64,000 nt of DNA from Selenomonas sputigena ATCC 35185 (GCF_000208405.1 NC_015437.1:1729501-1793500), one strand, 5' to 3'; positions 51,854 to 61,905 are shown, counted from the stretch's first letter. A program made the numbers and translations. Notes: generated from the sequence alone by a model not told the origin.

Positions 51854-52765
51854 CTACTGTTCCTGCCGTGCAGGCGCGGGTGCCTGCGGCTGCTCCACAT
51901 TGCCGGGCGCCGTCGGGCGCATCGGCGTGATGACGGGATTCGTGCCGCCGCCCGAAAGGTTGGGCGAAGCGTCAGGCAGCTCAGGTTTTGCCGTCAATAT
52001 CTCCGTCGACGAACTGTCGGGATTGAACTGGTACGTCCGAGCGATCAGAACCTCGACGCGGCGGTTCTGCGACCTGCCCTCGTCCGTCTTGTTGTCCGCG
52101 ATCGGACGATACTCGCTGTAGCCGATGGAGCTGAAACGTGCCGGATTGAGCGACGTATTGCTCGCAAAGAGGAATTTCATGAAATTCAAGGCGCGCTGCG
52201 AGCTCAGTTCCCAGTTCGACGGGTAGCGCGCCGTAGCGATCGGCACATTGTCCGTATGACCCGAGATGACGACACGCTCGGGAATCTTCGCGAGAAGGCC
52301 TGCGACGACAGGGCCGATCTTCTGCGCCTCGCCTACGAGCTCCGCCGAGCCCGAGGGGAAAAGCGCCTTTTCCTTGATGCGGATCATCAGTCCGTCATCG
52401 GTCATCGTCGTGTTCAGCTCACCTTGCAGTCCGTTCTGTTTGATGTAATTGTCAAGCTCCTTCTGCACCTCTTCCAAGGCTTTCGCTTCTTGGATGTAGG
52501 CGCTGTTGCCCTTGTCCTCCGTCGCCACGCGTTCCGCATGGCGGCTCTCGCTCGGCCCCATCTGACTGAAGAACGAAGGGCCGCCCGTATTGAAAGCCGC
52601 CGTGAACGCCTGCGCCATCTGCGCCATCTTGGACGAGTCCGTGGCAGACATGGCATAGAGGGCGATGAACGTGGCAAGGAGCAGCGTCATGAGGTCGGAA
52701 TAGGGCAGCAGCCAAGCCTCGCCCGCTTCTTCTTCATGCGGTGCATGCCGCTTCTTTCTCGCCAT
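51854..52765 (-). CDS. motB: MotB-type flagellar stator protein
   Basis: Stator subunit that anchors the motor to the cell wall. One N-terminal membrane helix with the ion-binding Asp in LPYSDLMTLLLATFIALYAMS (split as LPYSDLMTLLLA and TFIALYAMS), a plug/linker region, and a C-terminal OmpA-like peptidoglycan-binding domain (about 130-250) with ISGHTDNVP and RRVEVLI. A Pro-rich tail of about 50 residues follows. It has 303 residues. Its ribosome site GGAGG lies in the last codons of motA. Ion type (H+ or Na+) is not decided by what I can see. Confidence 0.92.
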   Translation of the reverse strand: MARKKRHAPHEEEAGEAWLLPYSDLMTLLLATFIALYAMSATDSSKMAQMAQAFTAAFNTGGPSFFSQMGPSESRHAERVATEDKGNSAYIQEAKALEEVQKELDNYIKQNGLQGELNTTMTDDGLMIRIKEKALFPSGSAELVGEAQKIGPVVAGLLAKIPERVVISGHTDNVPIATARYPSNWELSSQRALNFMKFLFASNTSLNPARFSSIGYSEYRPIADNKTDEGRSQNRRVEVLIARTYQFNPDSSSTEILTAKPELPDASPNLSGGGTNPVITPMRPTAPGNVEQPQAPAPARQEQ

Positions 52766-52768
52766 GCC

Positions 52769-53545
52769 TTACGCCTCCTTCTTCAACACTTCGCGCTCCG
52801 ACTGCGGGATGAAGACCATGAGCTTCGCCTCGATGGCCGTCGGCGAATCACCTGCCTGCAGCGACAGGATGCCCTCGACGATCATGCGCTTCTGACCGAT
52901 TTCAGAATCCGACATGATCTTGAGCTTGTTCGCCCACGGAAGCCAGAGGACGTATGCCGTGTAGATACCGAGAATCGTAGCGACGAACGCGGCCGCGATG
53001 GCGTGACCGACGACGTTGACGTCCGACAAGTTACTCAGAGCTGCGATCAGACCGATAACGGCGCCGAGAACGCCGAGCGTAGGCGCGTAGGTACCTGCCT
53101 GCATGAGCATCAGGCGACCCAGGGAGTGACGTTCCTGCATGACGGAAATCTCAGCGTCGAGAACGTCGCTGACGAAGTCCGGATCCATGCCGTCGATGAC
53201 CATGCTAAGACCCGTCTTGAAGAACGGATCGGAGATGTCCTCGACGCGGCTCTCCAGTGCCAGGATGCCTTCGCGACGCGCAATCTGCGAAAGCTCGATG
53301 AAAAGCTGCAGAAGCTCGCCCTTCTGATGCGAAGGCGGCGCCTGGAAAGTCATCTTGATCAGCTTCGGCAGCATCTTCATCTCATCCATGCGGAAAGCCG
53401 TGAAAAGACAGGCAAACGTGCCGAGGATGATGATCATGAATGCCGCCGGATTGTTCAGCGAACTAATTGGCGCACCCTTGAGGATCATACCGCCGAAGAT
53501 AGCGATGAGTCCCGACAACAGTCCGATTAGCGTTGATTTTTCCAA
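52769..53545 (-). CDS. motA: MotA-type flagellar stator protein
   Basis: Four-helix stator subunit that conducts ions and turns the rotor. MILKGAPISSLNNPAAFMIIILGT, visible as SSLNNPAAFMIIILGT, the cytoplasmic loop with basic and acidic rotor-contacting residues, and APTLGVLGAVIGLIAAL in helix 3 are diagnostic. The start is a TTG at 53545, five bases after AGAGGGGGA, giving 258 residues. The frame stays open for 81 more codons, but those encode no MotA-like sequence and form a structured leader. No other flagellar genes are nearby. Confidence 0.92.
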   Translation of the reverse strand: MEKSTLIGLLSGLIAIFGGMILKGAPISSLNNPAAFMIIILGTFACLFTAFRMDEMKMLPKLIKMTFQAPPSHQKGELLQLFIELSQIARREGILALESRVEDISDPFFKTGLSMVIDGMDPDFVSDVLDAEISVMQERHSLGRLMLMQAGTYAPTLGVLGAVIGLIAALSNLSDVNVVGHAIAAAFVATILGIYTAYVLWLPWANKLKIMSDSEIGQKRMIVEGILSLQAGDSPTAIEAKLMVFIPQSEREVLKKEA

Positions 53546-53894
53546 AAAAATCCCCCTCTTCCCTAATGGCAGAGACGCAGGGCGTCTCCTGCAACGCCGT
53601 CTGCCCACTTGCATCCAGCACCCGCAAACGATGCAGATGATTTTTGCGGCGTCTTCATCCTTGCTTGCGACCGACGAAGTACGTCGGATAGAGCATCTTG
53701 GCTGCCCTTCCTCTCGCACGAAGCCCGCTCGACCTGTGCAGGTCATGACCGTCGAAACTTCATGGCAAAAGTGCAGAGCACAATCCACTGCCTAATATAT
53801 ATCGAAACAAATGCAAAAAAAATTCATGACCGGCTAAAGGACTTTGCCACTATTTTTCTTTGAACTTCCGTCCTCGCGAACCTCAAGCTTGTAC
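53546..53894 (-). other. Structured leader and intergenic DNA upstream of motAB
   Basis: No gene is supported here. On the minus strand several hairpins precede motA: GAGACGC/GCGTCTC (53572-53588), CCGACG/CGTCGG (53671-53687) and GACCTG/CAGGTC (53731-53744). The first lies just upstream of the ribosome site. I could not match the known c-di-GMP-I riboswitch core and see no clean promoter. Confidence 0.45.
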
Positions 53895-53968
53895 TTTAGG
53901 AACCGCTGATAAACGAAATCTCCTAGATGTACGAAGATGCGGGACGGAATTTATCAGTGATTCCTTTA
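53895..53968. repeat. MITE-like element, short copy (66 bp)
   Basis: Begins GGAACCGCTGATAAA (53899) and ends TTTATCAGTGATTCC (53964), with TTTA on both sides (53895-53898 and 53965-53968). Both ends and an inner AAGATG-GG segment match the 160-bp copy at 42.3 kb. Most of the interior is missing. Confidence 0.8.
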
Positions 53969-54055
53969 CAGTGTACACTAGATTGGAGTCGCTGTAAAGG
54001 AAGATTTTCAAAAAAATTACATCTGTTTTTAATCATAAAAAATAAATTTTTCTTA

Positions 54056-54084
54056 TTGTATCATAGATGATTTTGAAGTATGAT
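54056..54084 (+). promoter_or_regulatory. Promoter of the LysR gene
   Basis: TTGTAT (54056-54061), 17-base spacer, TATGAT (54079-54084), in a strongly A+T-rich stretch 58 bases before the ATG. Confidence 0.6.
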
Positions 54085-54141
54085 AGGTTTAACGAAAATA
54101 ATTCATTTTTATGGACGACAGGGAATGGGTGGCGATCAAGC

Positions 54142-55023
54142 ATGGAACTAAGACAACTCGAATACTTTCAAATGGCAAGCCGACTAAAAAACATCACGCG
54201 CGCCGCTGAAAGGCTTCGCGTATCACAGCCGAACATCACCGTCGCGATCAAGAAGCTTGAGGCGGAACTTGGCATCCAGCTCTTCGACCGCAGTCAGAAA
54301 CAGCTGTCTTTGACGCCCGAGGGCGCTGTATTTCTGACCCGCATCGAGCTTGCGCTGCGCAACATCCAGGACGCCGTGCTCGAAGTCAACGACTACAAAC
54401 AGCTGCAGAAAGGCACGATCAAGATCGGCATTCCGTCGATGATCGGCGCCTACCTCTTCCCCAAGATTTTCTCCAGCTTCCAAAAGAAATACTCGCATCT
54501 CGACGTCTATCTCTACGAAGAAGGCTCAATGCGCATCCGCGAGCAGCTCGAACGCGATGAGCTGGACTTCGGCATCGTCATCCTCTCCAACGCGGCGGCG
54601 AGCCTGCAGACGCTGCCCATGGCGAAGAGCCAGATCGTCGCGTGCCTGCCCGAGCAACACCCCCTTGCCAAAAAAAAGACCATCTCCCTGCACGACATCG
54701 AAGACGTGAACCTCATCATGCTCAAGGACGGTTCCTTCCTGCGAAAGCTCATGCTCGACACCTTCAAACAGGAGAGCATCACGCCCGACATCGTGCTCGA
54801 ATCGAACCAGATCGAGACCATCAAGGGGCTGATTGCAAGCGGCGCGGGCATCGCCTTCCTGCTCGACTTCATCGTCGAGGAGACGCCCGGAATCGTGACG
54901 CTGCCCTTCGACAAGCCCGTCTTCGTCGACGTCGGGCTTGCGTGGAAGAAGGATCGCTACGTTTCCAAGGCCGCGCAGGCTTTCATCGACTTCTGCCAGA
55001 ACACGCTGAAAAAAGAAAAATAA
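54142..55023 (+). CDS. LysR-family transcription regulator
   Basis: DNA-binding regulator of 293 residues. The N-terminal helix-turn-helix is clear (ELRQLEYFQMASRLKNITRAAERL, here as QLEYFQMASRLKNITRAAE, then VSQPNITVAIKKLEAELGIQLFDR). A periplasmic-binding-protein-like effector domain occupies residues 90-293, with GTIKIGIPSMIG at its start. The ATG at 54142 gives the standard N-terminus; the extra in-frame codons upstream do not fit. A terminator separates it from dapL, so it is a single-gene unit. Its effector and targets are unknown. Confidence 0.92.
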   Translation: MELRQLEYFQMASRLKNITRAAERLRVSQPNITVAIKKLEAELGIQLFDRSQKQLSLTPEGAVFLTRIELALRNIQDAVLEVNDYKQLQKGTIKIGIPSMIGAYLFPKIFSSFQKKYSHLDVYLYEEGSMRIREQLERDELDFGIVILSNAAASLQTLPMAKSQIVACLPEQHPLAKKKTISLHDIEDVNLIMLKDGSFLRKLMLDTFKQESITPDIVLESNQIETIKGLIASGAGIAFLLDFIVEETPGIVTLPFDKPVFVDVGLAWKKDRYVSKAAQAFIDFCQNTLKKEK

Positions 55024-55035
55024 GCGCTTTTAGGC

Positions 55036-55064
55036 GGCCGCCCCGAAGAGGGCGGTCTTTTTTT
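55036..55064 (+). terminator. Terminator after the LysR gene
   Basis: GGCCGCCC (55036-55043) pairs with GGGCGGTC (55050-55057), followed by seven T's. Confidence 0.85.
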
Positions 55065-55173
55065 CAAAAATTTTATGGGAATTTGCGGGAAATGTGCTAC
55101 AATGATAGCCGTAAACTCTGACGGACGCGAACCGTATCCGCCCGCCTTGCATGAAGCAACAGGAGGAATCACA

Positions 55174-56403
55174 ATGGCTTACATCAACGAAAACTATCTG
55201 AAACTCGCCGGCAGCTATCTCTTCCGCGAGATCGCGCACCGTGTCGCTGACTATAAGGAAAAGAACCCTGCGGCCGACGTCATCTCGCTCGGCATCGGCG
55301 ACGTGACGCAGCCCCTGCCGCCCGCCTGCATCGCCGCCATGCACAAGGCGGTTGACGAGATGGCTGCAGCCGAGACCTTCCGCGGCTACGGGCCCGAGCA
55401 GGGTTACGGCTTCCTCATCGAAAAAATCATAGAAAACAACTTCCCGGGACTCGGCATCGAGTCGGACGAGGTGTTCATTTCTGACGGAGCCAAGAGCGAC
55501 TGCGGCAACATCCAGGAAATCTTCAGCGAAAAAGCGAAAATCGCCATCACCGACCCCGTCTACCCCGTCTACCTCGACACGAATGTCATGGCGGGACGCA
55601 CGGGCGCACTGCAGAAAAACGGACACTTCTCGGGGGTTGTCTACCTGCCCTGCACGGCAGAGAACGGCTTCCTGCCCGAGCTGCCCACGGAGCATGTCGA
55701 CATCATCTATCTTTGCTCGCCGAACAACCCGACGGGCATGGCGATGACGCGCGAGTCTCTCTCCCGATGGGTCGCCTACGCGCGAGAGAACGAGTCTGTC
55801 ATTCTCTTCGATGCCGCTTATCAGGCCTTCATCACCGAGGACGATCTGCCGCACTCCATCTTCGAGATCGAGGGCGCGAAGGACGTCGCCATCGAATTCC
55901 GCTCCTTCTCGAAGACAGCGGGCTTCACGGGCACGCGCTGCGGCTACATCGTGCTGCCGAAGAGCGTGCAGGGCAGGAGCGCCGACGGCACGAAGAAGAG
56001 CCTCAACCCGCTCTGGAATCGCCGCCACACGACGAAGTACAACGGCACCTCCTACATCATCCAGCGCGGCGCAGAGGCCATCTTCACACCCGAAGGGAAG
56101 CGAGAGACGGCGGCTGCCATCTCCTACTACCTCGAAAACGCCCGACTCATCCGCGAGGGCCTCGAATCCATCGGTCTTGAGGCATACGGCGGCATAAACG
56201 CGCCCTACATCTGGCTCAAGACACCGCACGGACTCTCCTCGTGGGACTTCTTCGACCGCCTTCTCACAGGCGCGGACATCGTCGGCACGCCGGGCGCAGG
56301 GTTCGGTCCATGCGGCGAAGGATATTTCCGCCTCACGGCTTTCGGCAACCGAGAGAATACGAAGCGAGCGGTCGAGCGCATCAAGGAAAAACTGACGTTC
56401 TGA
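55174..56403 (+). CDS. dapL: LL-diaminopimelate aminotransferase
   Basis: Converts tetrahydrodipicolinate directly to LL-diaminopimelate, the one-step variant of lysine and peptidoglycan precursor synthesis. [14 protein letters not shown] at the start, [36 protein letters not shown] and the PLP-Lys in [17 protein letters not shown] are diagnostic. At 409 residues it has the usual length. ATG 55174 follows AGGAGG by seven bases. The next gene starts 15 bases after its stop, so they are probably co-transcribed. No other dap genes are present. Confidence 0.96.
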   Translation: MAYINENYLKLAGSYLFREIAHRVADYKEKNPAADVISLGIGDVTQPLPPACIAAMHKAVDEMAAAETFRGYGPEQGYGFLIEKIIENNFPGLGIESDEVFISDGAKSDCGNIQEIFSEKAKIAITDPVYPVYLDTNVMAGRTGALQKNGHFSGVVYLPCTAENGFLPELPTEHVDIIYLCSPNNPTGMAMTRESLSRWVAYARENESVILFDAAYQAFITEDDLPHSIFEIEGAKDVAIEFRSFSKTAGFTGTRCGYIVLPKSVQGRSADGTKKSLNPLWNRRHTTKYNGTSYIIQRGAEAIFTPEGKRETAAAISYYLENARLIREGLESIGLEAYGGINAPYIWLKTPHGLSSWDFFDRLLTGADIVGTPGAGFGPCGEGYFRLTAFGNRENTKRAVERIKEKLTF

Positions 56404-56418
56404 CGAGAGGAGAAAGAC

Positions 56419-57660
56419 ATGCTCAAACCTCGCCTGCAGGAACTCTGCATCTGCCGTCCCATATTAGAGGATACGCTCATCGGGAAATTCCTGTGCTTTC
56501 TGGAAAATCCCGAGAACACTTCGCACGCTTACGATTTCACCGCAGGGCTCATCGAGAAGGCGGAATCGCTCGGTCTCTCCGGAAATATCCTGCGCTCCTA
56601 TTTTCTCCATGTGCTCGCTCATGTGGAAAACACCTTCGCATGCACGGTGGAACAAGCTTCCGGCAATGTCGGCAAGAGTCTTCGCCGCGCCTTCGTGCGC
56701 GATATGGAAATCCTCGCCGATGTCTTTCATGAGCCGCCAAGCGCCATGCTTCCATGCGACCTCCTTGACGACTACGAACCGACGAAGCGCTGCACGAACG
56801 AAGCGTCCTCCTTCCTCCACGAACGCATGGCATCTGCGGCATCGGCAGAGGAAGTCTCAGACGCCTTCCTCGATTTTTACCAGCGCTACGGCTGCGGCGA
56901 GATTTCGAGCTGCAAGGCGTTCTCCTGGAACGACAAAGAGCACAAGCTTCAAGGCGTCGAGCACTTCGAAGCGCTTCCTCTCACTGACGTCATCGGCTAC
57001 GACCGCCAGAAGAAGCAGCTGACAGACAATACAGAAGCCTTCCTTGAAGGGCGTCCCGCCAACAACGTCCTTTTGATCGGCGCACGCGGCACGGGCAAGT
57101 CCTCCTCCGTCAAGGCTCTCGCTCACGAATACTATGGTCGCGGTCTTCGACTCGTGCAGCTCGCGAAATCGCAGCTCGGCGAACTGCCGCGCATTCTCGC
57201 AGCGCTTCGCCGATTTCCCTCCAAGCGCTTCATCCTCTTCCTCGACGACCTCTCGTTCGAGGAATTTGAGACAGAGTACAAGTATCTGAAATCCGCCATC
57301 GAAGGCGGCGTCGAGGCGCGTCCCCAAAACGTGCTCATCTACGCGACGTCCAACCGCCGCCACCTCATCAAGGAAAGCTGGCGCGACCGCGATCAGGCGC
57401 AGGACGAACTCTATCGTCAGGACAGCGTGAACGAAACCGTCTCTCTTTCCGACCGCTTCGGTCTCATCATCACCTTCCTCGCGCCCGACCAAGAGCAATA
57501 TCATGCCATCATCGCCCACTACCTTGAAAAAGAGGGCGTCCGTCTCGCCCCCGAAGAGCTTCGCATCCTCGCGCATCGCTGGGAGCTTGAGCACTCCGGA
57601 CGCAGCGGACGCACGGCGCAGCAATTCGTCGTGCACTATCTAGGACAAATGCGGAAATGA
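56419..57660 (+). CDS. DUF815 AAA+ ATPase
   Basis: Uncharacterised P-loop ATPase of the DUF815 family (413 residues). The N-terminal ~190 residues are helical. The DUF815 core follows: IGYDRQKKQLTDNTEAFLEGRPANNVLLIGARGTGKSSSVKAL, seen in blocks DRQKKQLTDNTEAFLEGRP and Walker A GARGTGKSS, then Walker B FILFLDDLSFEE and the family's YATSNRRHLI with LSDRFGL. It has an ATG at 56419 with GAGGAG upstream and lies just downstream of dapL. Function unknown; relatives are AAA+ proteins often near basic metabolism genes. Confidence 0.9.
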   Translation: MLKPRLQELCICRPILEDTLIGKFLCFLENPENTSHAYDFTAGLIEKAESLGLSGNILRSYFLHVLAHVENTFACTVEQASGNVGKSLRRAFVRDMEILADVFHEPPSAMLPCDLLDDYEPTKRCTNEASSFLHERMASAASAEEVSDAFLDFYQRYGCGEISSCKAFSWNDKEHKLQGVEHFEALPLTDVIGYDRQKKQLTDNTEAFLEGRPANNVLLIGARGTGKSSSVKALAHEYYGRGLRLVQLAKSQLGELPRILAALRRFPSKRFILFLDDLSFEEFETEYKYLKSAIEGGVEARPQNVLIYATSNRRHLIKESWRDRDQAQDELYRQDSVNETVSLSDRFGLIITFLAPDQEQYHAIIAHYLEKEGVRLAPEELRILAHRWELEHSGRSGRTAQQFVVHYLGQMRK

Positions 57661-57662
57661 AG

Positions 57663-57708
57663 AATCCCCCTCGCTTCTCTCAAAAGAGTCGCGAAGGGGA
57701 TTTTTTCC
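57663..57708 (+). terminator. Terminator after the DUF815 gene
   Basis: AATCCCCCTCGC (57663-57674) pairs with GCGAAGGGGATT (57691-57702), with one mismatch, followed by TTTTCC. Confidence 0.85.
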
Positions 57709-57745
57709 TGCGGGGCGCACGGAGCAATGCTCCATAGCCTCGGCT

Positions 57746-57946
57746 TTATCTGCGATCGTAAGTGCAGTAGCCGTTCTCGTCACAGTAGGGGCCGCTCTGT
57801 TCGCTGTCGCGATAGTATCTGCTGCCGCAGCAATTATAGCGCTGCACGCCTGTCGTATCTTTCGCCGATGACATCGAAGCCGCAAAAACAGGAGCCGCAC
57901 TCACCGCAAGCATAGCCAGAAGGGCGGCGCAAAGCATCTTCTTCAT
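57746..57946 (-). CDS. Small secreted Cys-rich protein of unknown function
   Basis: I recognise no family. The 66-residue product begins with a clear signal peptide (MKKMLCAALLAMLAVSAAP, cleavage likely after VFA near residue 22). The mature part of about 44 residues is polar, with Tyr and Arg, and carries four Cys (NCCGS, PYCDE, GYCTY), suggesting two disulfides. The ATG at 57946 follows TAGGAGGTGAT, a near-perfect ribosome site, and a consensus promoter lies 20 bases upstream, so high expression is expected. It lies alone between the DUF815 gene and metK. Confidence 0.8.
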   Translation of the reverse strand: MKKMLCAALLAMLAVSAAPVFAASMSSAKDTTGVQRYNCCGSRYYRDSEQSGPYCDENGYCTYDRR

Positions 57947-57965
57947 GGAATCACCTCCTATTGCC

Positions 57966-57994
57966 ATTATACCATGAAAACATCTTCATTACAA
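57966..57994 (-). promoter_or_regulatory. Promoter of the small secreted protein gene
   Basis: Minus strand TTGTAA (57989-57994), 17-base spacer, perfect TATAAT (57966-57971). The predicted 5' leader is only about 13 bases, barely holding the ribosome site. Confidence 0.8.
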
Positions 57995-58009
57995 GGGAAG
58001 CTATGATGC

Positions 58010-58048
58010 GCGACAAAACGGGACAGCCTTGCAGCTGTCCCGTTTTGT
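58010..58048 (-). terminator. Terminator after metK
   Basis: Fifteen-base perfect arms ACAAAACGGGACAGC (58013-58027) and GCTGTCCCGTTTTGT (58034-58048); the T-run is within the stem. Confidence 0.9.
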
Positions 58049-58061
58049 ATATGTATCCTTT

Positions 58062-59249
<1,188 letters not shown>

Positions 59250-59401
59250 GGTATGCTCCATTCCGCCGCTGTCGCCTGCAGCAAATATCTGGAAAAGCAA
59301 GGTGCGACCTTCCCTGCCCGGCGGCCTCAAAGCGCCGCTTTCATGAGATCGTCCGCGAAACGTCTTCGGCAGAAGCCGATTCGCAGCATACATCATCCAT
59401 C

Positions 59402-59550
59402 AAAAAAGACTCTCTTCCTACGAAAAGAGAGTCTTCCTTCGCTCCCATCTCATAGGCAATACCTATAGGAATTGGCACCTTTTTGGCCTACGCCAACGGT
59501 TGCCGCAGTTTCATAGGGCCAGTCCCTCCACTGCTCTTGATGAGTGATAT
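59402..59550 (-). ncRNA. SAM-I (S-box) riboswitch upstream of metK
   Basis: On the minus strand the aptamer shows the S-box blocks in order: CTCATCAAGAGCAGTGGAGG, GGGACTGGCCC, ATGAAACTGCGGCAACC and GGTGCCAATTCC. A terminator follows with arms AAGAGAGTCTT / AAGACTCTCTT (59406-59435) and a T-run (59402-59407). The metK start lies about 150 bases beyond, an unusually long gap after the terminator. Confidence 0.95.
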
Positions 59551-59563
59551 TCGATTCGGCTTT

Positions 59564-59592
59564 ATTATACGAGAAAATATTTCAATTGTCAA
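59564..59592 (-). promoter_or_regulatory. Consensus promoter of metK
   Basis: Minus strand perfect TTGACA (59587-59592), 17-base spacer, perfect TATAAT (59564-59569). Its -35 directly abuts the coaBC stop codon. Confidence 0.93.
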
Positions 59593-60795
59593 CTATTTTT
59601 GTAGGGATTCGATGCGGTCGAGGAGAACCTCTGCCACTTTTTGCTTGCTCATCAAAGGAACTTCCTCGACGGAGCCGTCACGCGCCACGATCTTCACGAG
59701 ATTCGTCTCCGTATTGAATCCCGCGTCGGGGCATGTCACATCGTTCGCCACGATGAGGTCAAGATTCTTCTTTTGGAGCTTCGCCTTCGCATAGTCGAGG
59801 AGATTCTGCGTCTCTGCCGCAAACCCCACAAGGATCTGCTTCTCCTTTTTTCGGCCGCCCAGTTCCAGCAAAATATCGGGATTCTTCTCCAAGACAAGCG
59901 TGAGTTCAGCGTCGTTCTTCTTGATCTTCTGCACTTGCCGCGTCTTCGGGCGATAGTCGGCGACGGCGGCCGCCTTGATGACGATCGCAGCGTCCTCGGC
60001 TTCCTGCAGCACGGCATCGCGCATGGCGAGCGCCGATTCCGTACGCAGGACGCGCACACCGTCGGGATCGGCGAGCGCGACGGTGCCGCCCGCGACGAGC
60101 ACGACGTCAGCGCCGCGCCGCGCCGCCTCCTGCGCGATGGCATAACCCATCTTGCCGCTCGAACGATTGCCGATGAAGCGTACGGGATCGATGGCTTCAA
60201 GCGTGCCGCCCGCCGTCACGAGCACTTTCTTGCCGGCGAGCGTCTTGCCGCGCGCGCCCGCTTCTTCCAGCTCGCGCACGATGTCCTGAGGCTCAGGCAG
60301 ACGCCCGACGCCCGAGACGCCACAAGCCAAGTATCCCGCTGCCGGCTCGATCTTATGCCAGCCACGCGCTTGGAGCTTTGCCATATTTTCCTGCGTCACG
60401 GGATTTTCATACATCGCGCTGTTCATCGCCGGAGCGAAGAAGATCGGCGATGTGACAGCAAGCAGCGTCGTCGTCAGCATGTCGTCGGCTATGCCCGCCG
60501 CCGCCTTGGCAATGATGTTCGCCGTAGCGGGCGCGATGAGCACAAGATCCGCCAGACGCGCCAGAGCGATATGTTCGACGTTCCAATGCGCAGGCTCTTC
60601 CCACATGTCGAGCGACACGGGCTGTCCCGTAATCTCGCGGAAGGTCAGCGGCGTGACAAAACAGGCGGCCTCCTTCGTCATGACGACGTGAACCTCCGCC
60701 CCTTTCTTGCGCAGGCGGCTCGCAATCTCCACCGCCTTGTAGGCGGCGATGCCGCCCGTGACGCCCAGAAGGATCTTCTTGTCCGCAAGAATCAT
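59593..60795 (-). CDS. coaBC: Bifunctional phosphopantothenoylcysteine decarboxylase / phosphopantothenate--cysteine ligase
   Basis: Two consecutive steps of coenzyme A synthesis. The N-terminal flavin-dependent CoaC domain (about 1-180) has LGVTGGIAAYKAVEIASRL, APATANIIAKAA and APAMNSAMYENPVT; the ligase CoaB domain (about 190-400) has VLVTAGGTLEAIDPVRFIGNRSSGKMG (seen as EAIDPVRFIGNRSSGKMG) and KKNDAELTL. At 400 residues it has normal size. Its ATG overlaps the rpoZ stop by one base, so it is the last gene of the yicC operon. Confidence 0.97.
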   Translation of the reverse strand: MILADKKILLGVTGGIAAYKAVEIASRLRKKGAEVHVVMTKEAACFVTPLTFREITGQPVSLDMWEEPAHWNVEHIALARLADLVLIAPATANIIAKAAAGIADDMLTTTLLAVTSPIFFAPAMNSAMYENPVTQENMAKLQARGWHKIEPAAGYLACGVSGVGRLPEPQDIVRELEEAGARGKTLAGKKVLVTAGGTLEAIDPVRFIGNRSSGKMGYAIAQEAARRGADVVLVAGGTVALADPDGVRVLRTESALAMRDAVLQEAEDAAIVIKAAAVADYRPKTRQVQKIKKNDAELTLVLEKNPDILLELGGRKKEKQILVGFAAETQNLLDYAKAKLQKKNLDLIVANDVTCPDAGFNTETNLVKIVARDGSVEEVPLMSKQKVAEVLLDRIESLQK

Positions 60796-61007
60796 TACTT
60801 TATGCCGCCTTTGCTGCGTCGATAAAGGATGTCGCCTTCAGAAATCTCCTCCAGAGCAATCGTCACATCTTTCGAGGACTTCGCCACCACCTTCGGCTCA
60901 TCGCCGCTCAAAAGCTGACGCGCACGCTTCGCCGCCAAGACGACGAGTGTGTAGCGGCTGTCGACTACCTCCAAGAGTTTGTTGATCGAAGGATCTGCCA
61001 TGCTCAT
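60795..61007 (-). CDS. rpoZ: RNA polymerase omega subunit
   Basis: Small subunit that assists assembly of RNA polymerase. The 70-residue product has the omega core: DSRYTLVVLAAKRARQL near residue 16, then VTIALEEISEGDI. The start at 61007 overlaps the gmk stop by four bases, and its stop overlaps the coaBC ATG by one. Position between gmk and coaBC is the standard Firmicutes order and confirms the identity. Confidence 0.95.
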   Translation of the reverse strand: MSMADPSINKLLEVVDSRYTLVVLAAKRARQLLSGDEPKVVAKSSKDVTIALEEISEGDILYRRSKGGIK

Positions 61008-61621
61008 ATCGGATCTTCCCTTCCCTTTTCTATTTCGTCAAAAAGCTCTCCATTGCGTGCGACAAGGCGCCTCTCCGCCGCAAGGATGGCGCAGACGGAA
61101 TCGACCGCGCCATCGACCTCGTCGTTCGTGACGACGTACTTGTAGCACTTTCCCGCTTCAATCTCATCGATCGCCGCAGCGAGGCGCTTCTGCAAGACGT
61201 CCTCCGTCTCCGTGTCGCGCCCGCGGATGCGCCTTTCCAGCTCGGCGAGCGACGGCGGCAAGATGAAGACGTAGACGCCCTCAGGAAACTTCTCGCGCAC
61301 CTTCATCGCGCCCTGCGTGTCGATCTCAAGCAAGATATCCTCGCCCGCCGCGAGCTTTTCCTCCACCTTTTTCAATGGCGTTCCGTAATAATTGTCGTAG
61401 ACCTTTGCCCATTCGAGCAATTCGTCCTTTTCGATCATTTTCTCGAACGCCTCGACCGAGAGGAAATAGTAGCTCTCGCCGTCGACCTCGCCCGCACGCG
61501 GCTTTCGCGTCGTAGCGGAAACGGAGTAGGCAAGCGGCGTCTTTTCCAAGAGCGCCTGACAGATCGTGCCCTTGCCCGCACCCGACGGGCCGGAAACGAC
61601 GACCAAAAGTCCTTTTCTCAT
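61004..61621 (-). CDS. gmk: Guanylate kinase
   Basis: Phosphorylates GMP to GDP. The P-loop [13 protein letters not shown] lies near residues 8-20, the GMP-binding [20 protein letters not shown] (seen as [19 protein letters not shown]) follows, and DTQGAMKV is in mid-protein. It has 205 residues. It is coupled by ATGA overlaps to remA upstream and rpoZ downstream. It also serves GTP supply for (p)ppGpp, whose small synthetase is at the left end of the window. Confidence 0.97.
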   Translation of the reverse strand: MRKGLLVVVSGPSGAGKGTICQALLEKTPLAYSVSATTRKPRAGEVDGESYYFLSVEAFEKMIEKDELLEWAKVYDNYYGTPLKKVEEKLAAGEDILLEIDTQGAMKVREKFPEGVYVFILPPSLAELERRIRGRDTETEDVLQKRLAAAIDEIEAGKCYKYVVTNDEVDGAVDSVCAILAAERRLVARNGELFDEIEKGREDPI

Positions 61622-61896
61622 TTTCCGTCCTCTCTTTCTTTCGTTTCCGGAGTGTCTGACTCAAGAACGCGATGCGCCACGGTCTCCGGCTGCACGGCAG
61701 AAAGAATCACATGATCACTGTCCATGATGGCAACGGCGCGCGTCCGTCTGCCGTAAGTGGCGTCAATGAGCCTGCCGCCGTCGCGCGCCTCCTGAATGAT
61801 GCGCTTGATCGGCGCCGATTCAGGGCTGACGATCGCCACGACGCGGTTCGCCGAAACGATGTTGCCAAACCCGATATTGATGAGCTTGATGTCCAT
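61618..61896 (-). CDS. remA: RemA-family (DUF370) DNA-binding regulator
   Basis: Small regulator whose Bacillus homologue activates matrix and osmoprotection genes as a multimeric DNA-binding ring. [20 protein letters not shown] at the N-terminus (residues 6-25) and [21 protein letters not shown] are diagnostic. It has 92 residues, with a charged tail. The gene overlaps gmk (ATGA), the conserved Firmicutes arrangement. Whether it has the same targets here is unknown. Confidence 0.94.
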   Translation of the reverse strand: MDIKLINIGFGNIVSANRVVAIVSPESAPIKRIIQEARDGGRLIDATYGRRTRAVAIMDSDHVILSAVQPETVAHRVLESDTPETKEREDGK

Positions 61897-61905
61897 ATTG
61901 ACCCC

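Noticed and set aside
53546-53788. N-terminal extension of MotA by 81 codons
   Set aside because: MotA proteins begin near the TTG at 53545, which has a good ribosome site; the extension has no MotA similarity and contains hairpins.
53546-53800. c-di-GMP-I riboswitch upstream of motAB
   Set aside because: I looked for the GCACAGGGCAAACC-like and GGTAGCCAGG-like core blocks and did not find them.
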